DNA from: Loktanella fryxellensis | Lineage (GTDB): Bacteria > Pseudomonadota > Alphaproteobacteria > Rhodobacterales > Rhodobacteraceae | Reading direction: 5' to 3' | Assembly: GCF_900110065.1 (NCBI RefSeq) | Contig: NZ_FOCI01000009.1 | Location: 62,001 to 126,000, forward strand | Length of the DNA stretch: 64,000 nt | Shown here: one piece after another, positions 1 to 7,710 of the stretch | Layout of the letters: each line of letters starts with the position of its first letter | Numbering within the stretch: the stretch's first letter is position 1 | Translations under genes and position numbers: made by a program | Notes under the pieces: model-generated | The model's database searches: none | Told to the model about the DNA's origin: nothing | What the model saw: the letters and a program-made list of their open reading frames with translations, nothing else

Positions 1-727
1 TGTGCAGGAAAGACTGCAAGAGGTTAACAGGACGTTCACGCAGCCCCTGATCGTGACGCCCACACCTGCGATCTGGGCGCGGATCCTGCCGGATGCCGCC
101 ACGATGCCGCCAACTGACGTGCTCGATGTCCGCCCCGGCGTTCATGACCTCGTGATCCACGACCTGTCGCTGCACTGGGCCGACGATCCGGTGGGCCAGC
201 TGGTGCAGGCGCGCCATGCACTGATGCCTGATGGCCTGTTCATCGGCACCCTCTTCGGTGGTCAGACGCTGCACGAATTACGCGCCTGCCTCGCGCAGGC
301 AGAGGCGCAGGTGACGGGCGGCCTGTCGCCCCGTGTCGCGCCCATGGCCGAGATCCGCGATCTGGGTGGCCTGCTGTACCGCGCGGGCCTCGCGCTGCCG
401 GTCGCAGATGGCGATACGCTGCGCATCCGCTACCGCGACGCGCACGCACTGATGCACGACCTGCGCACCATGGGAGAGGGGAACGCACTGGCAGCCCGCC
501 AGCGTCATGCCACCCGCCGCGCGGTCATGGCGGTTGCCGCCGACCTCTATGGCACCCACTTCGCCCACCCCGACGGCGGCATCACCGCCACGTTCGAGGT
601 CATCACCCTGACCGGCTGGGCGCCCGCCGACAGCCAGCCGCAGCCCTTGCGGCCCGGTTCGGCCACGGCGCGACTGGCTGACGCATTGGGAACGGCGGAA
701 ACTCCGCTTAGACCGCAGGGCGATTGA
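1..727 (+). CDS. SAM-dependent methyltransferase, NDUFAF5/BioC-like (5' end cut by window)
   Basis: The frame is open from the first base, so the N-terminus, including the SAM-binding glycine loop, lies outside the window. The visible 241 residues match the C-terminal part of the class I methyltransferase group related to mitochondrial NDUFAF5 and to BioC. The pattern LSLHWADDP near residue 56, followed by MPDGLFIGTLFGGQTLHELR, is characteristic of that group. A QERLQEVNRTF segment at the visible start corresponds to an internal part of homologues, which supports truncation rather than a start here. Substrate cannot be told from sequence. It lies 51 bases before ferrochelatase on the same strand. 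Confidence 0.8.
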   Translation, partial: VQERLQEVNRTFTQPLIVTPTPAIWARILPDAATMPPTDVLDVRPGVHDLVIHDLSLHWADDPVGQLVQARHALMPDGLFIGTLFGGQTLHELRACLAQAEAQVTGGLSPRVAPMAEIRDLGGLLYRAGLALPVADGDTLRIRYRDAHALMHDLRTMGEGNALAARQRHATRRAVMAVAADLYGTHFAHPDGGITATFEVITLTGWAPADSQPQPLRPGSATARLADALGTAETPLRPQGD

Positions 728-778
728 CCTGAGACCATTTCCCGTTATCTCGCACCAGAATACGGGACAGGAAAGAAG

Positions 779-1861
779 ATGGACATGTTCGACCACAAGC
801 CGACGGACCGCCCTGCGACCTGCCCCGTGCACGCCGCCCCCGACCACCCGGCGGTGAAACCCGCCCGCGTCGGCATTCTGCTGGCCAACCTCGGCACGCC
901 GGACGGCTATGATTACTGGTCGATGCGTCGCTATCTGTCGGAATTCCTGTCGGACAAGCGCGTGGTGGATTATTCCGCCTGGATCTGGCAGCCCCTGCTG
1001 CAACTGGTGATCCTGTCGAAACGCCCCTTCACGTCCGGTGCGAACTACAAGTCGATCTGGAACGAAGAAGCGAACGAATCGCCTCTTCTGACGATCACCA
1101 AACAGCAGACCGCATTGATCAAGGCGCAGATGCAGGCCCGCTATGGCGACGACGTGCGCGTGGATTTCTGCATGCGCTACGGCAACCCGTCCACACCGTC
1201 CAAGGTGCGCGAGATGGTCGAGGACGGCTGCACCAAGATCCTGTTCTTCCCACTTTACCCCCACTACGCCGGTGCCACATCCGCGACCGCCAACGACAAG
1301 TTCTTTCAGGCGCTGATGAAGGAAAAGTGGCAGCCCACCGCCCGCGTCGTCGATCCCTATTTCGAGGATCCGGCCTACATTGACGCCCTCGCGCAATCGA
1401 TCGAGCGCGCGTATGCCAATGCGGCGGAACGTCCGCAGGTCCTCGTCTGCTCGTACCACGGCGTGCCCGAACGCTACCTGCGGGAAGGCGATCCCTACCA
1501 TTGCCAGTGCCAGAAGACGACGCGCCTGCTGCGCGAGCGTCTGGGCTGGGACAAGACAGAGATCCGGACCACCTTCCAGTCCCGCTTCGGACCAGAGGAA
1601 TGGCTGAAACCCTATACGGTCAAGGAAGTCGCCCGTCTGGCGCAAGAGGAAGGCATCAAACGCATCGCCGTCTGCGCCCCCGCCTTTTCCGCCGACTGCA
1701 TCGAAACGCTGGAAGAGATCAACGAAGAGATCAAGGAATCCTTCGAGCATGCGGGCGGAGAGCATTTCACCTATATTCCCTGCCTGAACGACGACGCAGC
1801 CCATATCGATGCGCTGTGCGGCATCATCGACCGCAACCTCTCCGGTTGGCTCAAGACCTGA
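779..1861 (+). CDS. hemH: Ferrochelatase
   Basis: Ferrochelatase inserts Fe2+ into protoporphyrin IX, the last step of protoheme synthesis. The 360-residue protein shows the family pattern from the start: VGILLANLGTPDGYDYWSMR at residues 31-50, the metal-site histidine in SYHGVPERY (His227), and the acidic CIETLEEI segment at about 307-314. Length is normal for proteobacterial enzymes. The short His/Cys-containing N-terminal tail before residue 30 is variable in the family. The ATG sits after a GGACAGGAAAG-type ribosome site. Other heme genes in the window (hemW, hemJ, hemD) are not linked to it, so heme genes are scattered here. Confidence 0.96.
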   Translation: MDMFDHKPTDRPATCPVHAAPDHPAVKPARVGILLANLGTPDGYDYWSMRRYLSEFLSDKRVVDYSAWIWQPLLQLVILSKRPFTSGANYKSIWNEEANESPLLTITKQQTALIKAQMQARYGDDVRVDFCMRYGNPSTPSKVREMVEDGCTKILFFPLYPHYAGATSATANDKFFQALMKEKWQPTARVVDPYFEDPAYIDALAQSIERAYANAAERPQVLVCSYHGVPERYLREGDPYHCQCQKTTRLLRERLGWDKTEIRTTFQSRFGPEEWLKPYTVKEVARLAQEEGIKRIAVCAPAFSADCIETLEEINEEIKESFEHAGGEHFTYIPCLNDDAAHIDALCGIIDRNLSGWLKT

Positions 1862-1918
1862 CCCGGCGCGCCGCACGCCGCCCCCCCTCGCTTTTTGATA
1901 AGTACTCTCGCCGAAGGC

Positions 1919-1936
1919 TCGCCCCGTCCGGGGCGA
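1919..1936 (+). terminator. Hairpin downstream of hemH, possible terminator
   Basis: TCGCCCC and GGGGCGA pair perfectly around a GTCC loop, about 58 bases after the hemH stop and before the MFS gene. There is no T-run after it, so intrinsic termination is uncertain; it may instead be a transcript-end stabilising stem. Confidence 0.4.
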
Positions 1937-2012
1937 TCGTTCTGCGATACGGGCATTGGCCTTGCAGCCGGCTCATGGTCATATGCGCCCGTTCACAGAT
2001 CGAAAGCGCGTC

Positions 2013-3179
2013 ATGTCCATCTCGTCCCGCCTTGCGCCGCACCAGCGCGTCTTCGCCGCCTTTGCCATCTATGCCTTTGCGCTGGGCAACCTCTTTCCGC
2101 GTCTGCCCGCGATCAAGGATGCGATGGGGGTGCAGGAAGGGGCGCTGGGCCTCGCCCTGATCGGGACGTCGACGGGCACGCTGATCTCGCTCACCCTCGC
2201 GTCGCAGATCATCGCGCGGCTGGGCGGGCACCGCACCGCGCTGTTCATCCTGCTGCCCTGCATGGCGCTGTTCTTTGCCATCGCGGTCAACGCGACGGGA
2301 CCGGTCGCGCTGTATTTCCTGCTGATCCCCGCGGGCCTGACCATGGGCGCGATCGAGGTCATCGTGAACGTCGAGGCGGACCGGACCGAGGCCGCATTGG
2401 GTCGCCGCATCATGAACCGCGCCCATGCCTTCTGGAGCTTCGGTTTCTTCGGGGCAGGCATCTTTGGCGCGGTGATGGCGCAACTGGGCGTCCCGCCCGC
2501 GATCCATCTGGCGGGCATCCTGCCGCTGACGATCCTTGTGGTCTGGCTGTTGCTGTCGGATTTTCAGCCGGGGCCAAAGCGCAGCACCGAAACCGCCGAT
2601 GACACCCCGGCCATCGCGCGGCCGACCATGGGCATCATGGTGCTGGTGGGCGTGTCGCTGTCGGCGATGCTGTTGGAAGGCGCCAGCATCGACTGGTCCG
2701 CGATCTACATGAGTTCGGTTTTCGATGCGGCGCCGTTCCTCGGTGGACTTGCGGTCGCCACGACGGCGCTGACGCAGGCGATCACCCGCTACAACGCAGA
2801 TCGCATCGTGGACCGCCACGCTCCGGATACCGTCGCGCGGATCATGCAGGTGGGGATCATGCTGGGGATCGTCGTGGTGTTCGTCGCCCCGAGCCCTGCC
2901 ATCGCGCTGCTGGGCTTCGCCCTGATCGGCGCGGGCACTTCGGCGATCTTTCCGCTTGCGATGAGTGCGGCAGCCCAGCGCAGCGACCGTGCCGCCGCCG
3001 TGAACGTGGCCGCACTGGCGCAGTTTTCCTTCGTGATCTTCCTGCTGGGTCCGCCGCTGCTGGGTTTCGTGGCCGAACATGCGGGGCTGCGCTGGACCTT
3101 CGGGATCGGCCTGCCACTGGTGGTGCTCAGCTTTGCGCTGTCGGGCGCACTGGGCTCGAAACCCATCGGGGACCGCTAG
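2013..3179 (+). CDS. MFS transporter
   Basis: A 388-residue, strongly hydrophobic protein with about 12 membrane-spanning stretches separated by short polar loops, typical of the major facilitator superfamily. It resembles the MFS group annotated near sugar or drug permeases (FucP/YbjJ-like), for example the early motif NLFPRLPAIKDAMGV and the conserved central NRAHAFWSFGFFGAG. Substrate is not predictable. I chose the ATG giving MSISSRLAPHQR because earlier in-frame starts (TTG at 1956, ATG at 1983) would add a polar tail unlike the family. It is probably monocistronic, between hemH and a hairpin just after its stop. Confidence 0.85.
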   Translation: MSISSRLAPHQRVFAAFAIYAFALGNLFPRLPAIKDAMGVQEGALGLALIGTSTGTLISLTLASQIIARLGGHRTALFILLPCMALFFAIAVNATGPVALYFLLIPAGLTMGAIEVIVNVEADRTEAALGRRIMNRAHAFWSFGFFGAGIFGAVMAQLGVPPAIHLAGILPLTILVVWLLLSDFQPGPKRSTETADDTPAIARPTMGIMVLVGVSLSAMLLEGASIDWSAIYMSSVFDAAPFLGGLAVATTALTQAITRYNADRIVDRHAPDTVARIMQVGIMLGIVVVFVAPSPAIALLGFALIGAGTSAIFPLAMSAAAQRSDRAAAVNVAALAQFSFVIFLLGPPLLGFVAEHAGLRWTFGIGLPLVVLSFALSGALGSKPIGDR

Positions 3180-3185
3180 AATCGC

Positions 3186-3214
3186 GAACGGGGACGCCAC
3201 CGGCGCCCCCGTTC
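3186..3214 (+). terminator. Hairpin directly after the MFS gene, probable terminator
   Basis: GAACGGGG pairs with CCCCGTTC and, after one A-C mismatch, CGCC pairs with GGCG around a three-base loop, giving a 12-pair G+C-rich stem only six bases past the MFS stop codon. No T-run follows, so it may act with Rho or as a transcript-end stem. Confidence 0.55.
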
Positions 3215-3500
3215 CTGATGATCGTCCACTATCCTCAGATCAACAGAACCCTTTGGCAAGCTGACGCCTGTTTCGAAGCTCCGCGATAGCAGTGCTATAC
3301 ATCCGGCAGGGCCACCGCGACGAGATGGCTGGCCTGCCCCCCTCTCGAAATCGTGTCGCGTTGCGCTAATTCTGCAACGCAACGGCAACGCGTTCTGACC
3401 GGATTGCCCCTGTGCAACCATCCGGCAATTCGCGCAACCGGCATTTGAACTGCCGGGACGATCCCGCTAAGAGGGCTGCATCGCCACAAAGGGTGCCTTC
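3215..3500. other. Intergenic region upstream of the CAP lipoprotein gene
   Basis: No convincing reading frame of either strand here. Visible structure: a small palindrome ATAGC-AGT-GCTAT (about 3284-3296) and an inverted repeat CGTTGC-N9-GCAACG (about 3359-3379). These could be operator sites, part of a leader RNA, or chance. The only expected function is the promoter and leader of the downstream lipoprotein gene. Confidence 0.4.
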
Positions 3501-4067
3501 ATGCTACGACAGTCCATACTCATCGCGATGACGGCGCTCGTCCTGACGGCATGTGGCCGCGCGCCGCAGGGCCAGATCGGCCCGGACGGTCTGCCGTTGC
3601 CGCAGGTCTACCGCATCGAGGCAGGCGATACCGACGCCATCCAGTTCCGCATGCTGGACAGCGTGAACACGTTGCGCGCTGCCGCCGGTGTCCCGCCGGT
3701 GGCACTCGATCCGCAGTTGAACGCCGCCGCCGCAACCCATGCCCGCGACATGTCGGTGCAGAACCGTCCGTGGCTGTTCGGCTCCGACGGCTCCTCGCCG
3801 CTGGACCGCGCCCGCCGCGTCGGGTTTCAGGGCAGCTTGCTGGGCGAAGCGATCTCGGAATCCTACGAGACCGAGTTACAGACCCTGTCCGCGTGGATGG
3901 AGCAGCCGGATACCCGCCGCGTCGTCCTCGACCCCTCTGCGCGCCGGTTGGGCGTGGCGTGGTTTCAGGAACCTGCTGGCAAATTGTGGTGGGTGATGAA
4001 CGTGGGGACTGACAACGTGCCGATGGCCGCCCCCGCCCCGTTCGCTAACGCGTCGCTGGGCCAATAG
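3501..4067 (+). CDS. CAP (SCP/PR-1) domain lipoprotein
   Basis: The 188-residue product starts with a short lipoprotein signal: a basic start (MLRQS), a hydrophobic core and the lipobox LTAC, so Cys18 should be lipidated. Residues about 48-170 fit a bacterial CAP/SCP domain: MLDSVNTLRAAAGVPPVALD, then LNAAAATHARDMS, a variable loop, and WWVMNVGT near the end. Bacterial CAP proteins are secreted or periplasmic, with biochemical roles mostly unsettled. It converges on an L,D-transpeptidase gene seven bases away, and a 5-bp stem (GGGCC-AATA-GGCCC) spans its stop codon. Exact function unknown. Confidence 0.8.
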   Translation: MLRQSILIAMTALVLTACGRAPQGQIGPDGLPLPQVYRIEAGDTDAIQFRMLDSVNTLRAAAGVPPVALDPQLNAAAATHARDMSVQNRPWLFGSDGSSPLDRARRVGFQGSLLGEAISESYETELQTLSAWMEQPDTRRVVLDPSARRLGVAWFQEPAGKLWWVMNVGTDNVPMAAPAPFANASLGQ

Positions 4068-4074
4068 GCCCGGA

Positions 4075-4581
4075 TCACGGATAGATGTAGATCGGCGTGC
4101 CGTCCGGCACCATGGCGTAGATGTCTTCCATCTCGTCATTGGTGACGGCGATGCAGCCATAGGTCCAGTCGGACTTGCCCATCTGGCGGGCCGGCGTGCC
4201 GTGGATGAAGATGTCGCCACCGGGACGCTGCCCCATCGCCGCGGCACGCGCGATATCGTTGGCATTCGGATAGCTGATGCCGATGGACAAATGAAAGCTG
4301 CTGTTCGGGTTCCGGCGGTCGATGCGATAGGCGCCCTCCGGCGTCCTGCCGTCGCCTTCGACGGCCTTGTGGCCGGTCGGCGCGAACCCCAGTTCCATGT
4401 CGTATTCCTTCAGCATCACGTTTGCGCTGAAGATCTGGAGCTTGCGACGCGCCTTGAACACCTGCACCCGTGTCACCTTGGGACCGTCGTAGCGCTTGAA
4501 TCTCGTCGGTTGGGGTCGCCCGCAGGCTGCAAGCGCGGCACCCATGGCGCCAAGCACCAACATACGTCTGTTCATCGTCAT
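4075..4581 (-). CDS. L,D-transpeptidase family protein (YkuD domain), exported
   Basis: L,D-transpeptidases make 3-3 peptidoglycan crosslinks or attach proteins to the wall. Starting at MTMNRRML, the protein has a basic n-region, a hydrophobic stretch LGAMGAALAAC that looks like a lipobox, and a YkuD catalytic domain. The active-site signature is present as IHGTP followed by YGCIAVTNDEMEDIY, with His and nucleophilic Cys in place; the usual Ser before GC is Tyr here. Total length of 168 residues is short, essentially one domain. An upstream in-frame start would add 45 residues ahead of the signal peptide and is less likely. Confidence 0.86.
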   Translation of the reverse strand: MTMNRRMLVLGAMGAALAACGRPQPTRFKRYDGPKVTRVQVFKARRKLQIFSANVMLKEYDMELGFAPTGHKAVEGDGRTPEGAYRIDRRNPNSSFHLSIGISYPNANDIARAAAMGQRPGGDIFIHGTPARQMGKSDWTYGCIAVTNDEMEDIYAMVPDGTPIYIYP

Positions 4582-4681
4582 CGCTGCGTCCCGCTCGGTC
4601 TGTGCTGTCGGTCTGTTGCCGACCTGAAAGACCGATACACCAGCCTGCCGCACGATCAAAGCATCGCTGGCCCGGTCGGCT

Positions 4682-5884
4682 TCACGCCCGCGTGAGCGAT
4701 GCGACCATCTCGACATGCGGCGACCAGCGGAACTGGTCCACCACCTGCACCCAGTCGACGCGGTAGCCGCCCGCGACGAGTGCGGCCACGTCCCGCCCGA
4801 ACGTCACGGGATTGCACGACACCATGGCGATCCTGTCCACCCGGCTGCCGGCCAACGTGGCCACCTGCGCCGCTGCCCCAGCGCGCGGCGGGTCCAGCAC
4901 GACGGCGGAAAACGGAGCGAGCTCATCCGGTTCCAGCGGGCGACGGAACAGGTCGCGGGCGACACCCGTGACGCGGCGCAAGCCCGGTGTGGCGCGCCAC
5001 CCCTTGTCCAGTGCGGCGATCATCGCGGCGTCACCTTCGACGGCGAGTACCTCTGCCCCCACGGCCAGCGGCAGGCTGAAGGTGCCAGCCCCCGCGAACA
5101 GGTCGGCGACACGCGGTGCATCGCCCACGATCTCGATCACGGCGGCGCGCAAGGCATCCTCGCCGTCCTGCGTCGCCTGCAGGAACGCACCGGGCGGCGG
5201 CAGGACCGTCGCAGGCCCCATGACCTGAACCGGCGGGTTGATCGTGACCACCGTCTCGTCGCCCCAAGTCAGCCGCGCCAATCGGTGCGTCTGGGCAAAG
5301 GCCGCAACCTCGATCCGCAACGGATCGGTCAGGCGCTGTTCCGTCTGCACCAGCACGTCGAGGCCCGCGCGGGACCCCGTCACGGTCAGCGCCACCTCGC
5401 CCTTGCGGGATGCGGTGATGACGGTCAACGCCTCCAGCATCGGGATGGCGGCACGCAGGGTGGGCGTCACCAGCTGACAATCGGGGACCGCCACCAGCAC
5501 GTCGGACGCACGGGCGTGGAAGCCGACCATCGCGCCCTTCTTCGTGCGCCGACCCGAGAATTTCGCCCGCCTGCGCGCCTGCGGCGGAGAGGTGTGGATC
5601 GGCCGGAACGGCGGTTCCAGCCCGTGCGCATGCAACGCGCGTTCCACCACCGTCTGCTTCCACGCCGCCACGAACGGATCGCTGGCGTGTTGCAGCGCAC
5701 AGCCGCCGCAGGTGCGAAAGTGGCGGCAGGGCGGTGCCACGCGGTCGGCGGACGGTGTCAGGATCTGCGCCGTGCCGTCGTCGCGCAGGGCCACGACCTC
5801 TCCCGGCAGGGTGCGCGGGATCAGGGTGTCGTCGTTGGCACGGCCAGCGCCCAGATGGGTCAGCCCTTGGATCGTCAGTGTCAC
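4682..5884 (-). CDS. RlmD/TrmA-family RNA (uracil-5-)-methyltransferase
   Basis: A 400-residue class I methyltransferase of the RumA/TrmA family, which methylates uracil C5 in rRNA or tRNA. An N-terminal TRAM-like segment is followed by the Fe-S cysteine set CRHFRTCGGC (Cys53, 59, 62, with a probable fourth Cys in VPDCQLV near 136). The SAM motif is VADLFAGAGTFSLPL, then LDPPRAG, and the catalytic nucleophile is in MVSCNPVTFGRD near residue 355. The Fe-S cysteines favour an RlmD- or RlmC-like rRNA enzyme over TrmA, but which uridine is modified cannot be told. Its start overlaps the stop of the ABC gene upstream by 4 bases, so they are probably co-transcribed. Confidence 0.88.
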   Translation of the reverse strand: MTLTIQGLTHLGAGRANDDTLIPRTLPGEVVALRDDGTAQILTPSADRVAPPCRHFRTCGGCALQHASDPFVAAWKQTVVERALHAHGLEPPFRPIHTSPPQARRRAKFSGRRTKKGAMVGFHARASDVLVAVPDCQLVTPTLRAAIPMLEALTVITASRKGEVALTVTGSRAGLDVLVQTEQRLTDPLRIEVAAFAQTHRLARLTWGDETVVTINPPVQVMGPATVLPPPGAFLQATQDGEDALRAAVIEIVGDAPRVADLFAGAGTFSLPLAVGAEVLAVEGDAAMIAALDKGWRATPGLRRVTGVARDLFRRPLEPDELAPFSAVVLDPPRAGAAAQVATLAGSRVDRIAMVSCNPVTFGRDVAALVAGGYRVDWVQVVDQFRWSPHVEMVASLTRA

Positions 5885-7710
5885 GCGGCATCCTCGACGG
5901 TGATGAAGCCGCCGGATTGCCTGTTCCAGTAGCGCGCGTAAAGCCCGTTCATCGCCAGCAGCGCATCATGGTCGCCCTGTTCCACGATCCGGCCCCGGTC
6001 CATGACCACGATACGGTCCATCTGGCGCAGGGTGGACAGGCGGTGCGCGATGGCGATGACGGTCTTGCCCTCCATCACTGCATCAAGGGCTGTCTGGATG
6101 CTCGCCTCCACCTCGGAATCGAGGGCACTCGTCGCCTCGTCGAGGATCAGGATCGGCGCATCCTTGAGGATCGCGCGGGCGATGGCGACGCGCTGGCGCT
6201 GCCCGCCCGACAATTTCACGCCACGCTCGCCCAGATGCGCGTCATAGCCGCGCCGCCCGGTGTGGTCGCGGATGCTTGCGATGAATCCATCCGCCTCGGC
6301 CCGTGCGGCGGCGGCGCGCACGTCCGCTTCGGTCGCATCGGGGGCGCCATAGCGGATGTTGTCGCGGGCGGACCGGTTGAACATCGCGGTTTCCTGCGTG
6401 ACCATCCCGATCTTGCGCCGCAGGCTTTCCTGACGGACGTGGCGCAGGTCCTGACCATCGATGGTGACGGCACCGTCCTCTGGATCGTAGAGCCGCAGCA
6501 GCAGCGCCACGAGCGTCGATTTCCCCGCCCCGGACCCGCCGACGATGCCCAGCTTTTCACCCGCGGCGATGTCCAGCGCGATGTGGTGCAAGCCCGCCTC
6601 GCCACCGCCATAGGTGAAGGTCACATCGTCGAGCCTGATGCGCCCGGCGGTCAGGTCCAGATCGACGGCGTCGTCCGCATCCGACAGCGCATGCGCCTTG
6701 GACAGGGTGCGGATCGCATCCTCGACCTCGCCCACGTTGGAATACATGCCCATCAGCGTGAAACTGACCCAGCCGGTCATCTGCGCCAGCCGCAGTCCGA
6801 TGGTGCCAGCCACGGCGATGTCGCCCGCCGTGGCCTGCCCCGCCTGCCACATCACCAGCGTGATGCCTACAAGCAGCACTGGCAGCACGCCCGCCAGCGT
6901 CATCAGCCAGAACCGGAACCCTGCACTGACCCAGCCGAAGCCCAGTGAATCCTCGCGGAACTTCTCCATCGCATCGGTGGCGGCACGATCCTCGTGATCC
7001 GCGTGTGCGAACAGTTTCACGGTCTTGATGTTGGTGATCGTGTCCACGACCTGCCCCGTCACCATCGCACGGCTGCCCGCCCGCAGTTTCGAGGTTTCGC
7101 GGATACGCGGCATATAGATCCGGATCAGCCCGACATAGGCGGCCATCCACACGGCCAGCGCGAAAGCGGACCAGCCATCGATGCCGGTCAGCAGGATGAT
7201 CGACCCGATGACCGAGGCCAGCGCATAGAAGACCGTCTGGATCGTATCCACGCCCAGATCGGTCGTCGCACGGGCCGCCTGCATCTGCTTCTGACTGATC
7301 CGCCCGGCGAAATCGTTGTCGAAGAACGTCACCGACTGCCCCAGCGTGTGACGATGCAGCCGCGACAGCACGAGGTTATAGACCGCAGGCGCGATCACCA
7401 CGCTTTGCATCAGCCCCGACAGGCCCAGCACCAGCGGGCGTGCGACCACAAAGAACAGCCCCACCCCGATCAGCAGCCACAGGTTCTCTCCAAAGAAAGC
7501 GCTCGGCGTGCCAGCGACTGCCGTGTCGATCACGCGACCGAGATAGAGCGCGGCCAACACCTCCAGCACGCCGGACAGGGTGCTGAGGACCGCGCCCGCG
7601 CTCATCGCACCGAAACTGCCACGCAGCGCCCAGCGCAGAAAGGCCATCAGCGTGTCGGGCGGTGGGCCGTCCGCGCGGGCAAAGGGGTTGATCCAGTCGG
7701 CAAGTTTCAT
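5881..7710 (-). CDS. ABC exporter half-transporter (permease-ATPase fusion), second of a pair
   Basis: A 609-residue type IV ABC exporter subunit: six transmembrane helices in residues about 30-320, then a nucleotide-binding domain with Walker A GGSGAGKST (near 395), signature LSGGQRQRVAIARAIL (near 500), Walker B ILILDEATSALDSE and the switch histidine in IAIAHRLST. The membrane part carries the NDFAGRISQKQMQ segment common in MsbA/MdlB-like exporters. It overlaps the first half-transporter by 4 bases, so the two very likely form a heterodimer. Substrate is unknown; lipid-like or drug-like substrates are typical of the class. Confidence 0.92.
   Translation of the reverse strand: MKLADWINPFARADGPPPDTLMAFLRWALRGSFGAMSAGAVLSTLSGVLEVLAALYLGRVIDTAVAGTPSAFFGENLWLLIGVGLFFVVARPLVLGLSGLMQSVVIAPAVYNLVLSRLHRHTLGQSVTFFDNDFAGRISQKQMQAARATTDLGVDTIQTVFYALASVIGSIILLTGIDGWSAFALAVWMAAYVGLIRIYMPRIRETSKLRAGSRAMVTGQVVDTITNIKTVKLFAHADHEDRAATDAMEKFREDSLGFGWVSAGFRFWLMTLAGVLPVLLVGITLVMWQAGQATAGDIAVAGTIGLRLAQMTGWVSFTLMGMYSNVGEVEDAIRTLSKAHALSDADDAVDLDLTAGRIRLDDVTFTYGGGEAGLHHIALDIAAGEKLGIVGGSGAGKSTLVALLLRLYDPEDGAVTIDGQDLRHVRQESLRRKIGMVTQETAMFNRSARDNIRYGAPDATEADVRAAAARAEADGFIASIRDHTGRRGYDAHLGERGVKLSGGQRQRVAIARAILKDAPILILDEATSALDSEVEASIQTALDAVMEGKTVIAIAHRLSTLRQMDRIVVMDRGRIVEQGDHDALLAMNGLYARYWNRQSGGFITVEDAA
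6031..6077. repeat. 47-bp perfect direct repeat, copy 1 (ABC ATPase H-loop coding region)
   Basis: This 47-base segment is identical to 7851-7897. Both encode the MEGKTVIAIAHRLST part of the nucleotide-binding domain, in the same reading frame of their own genes. Recombination between copies would yield one chimeric, in-frame half-transporter. Confidence 0.9.

Noticed and set aside
278-1876. 532-codon minus-strand frame over the methyltransferase and hemH
   Set aside because: Antisense to a clear ferrochelatase with all active-site residues; composition is typical of a high-G+C shadow frame.
4058-4071. GGGCC-AATA-GGCCC stem at the CAP gene stop as a terminator
   Set aside because: Only five pairs and overlapping the stop codon; too weak to call as a feature.
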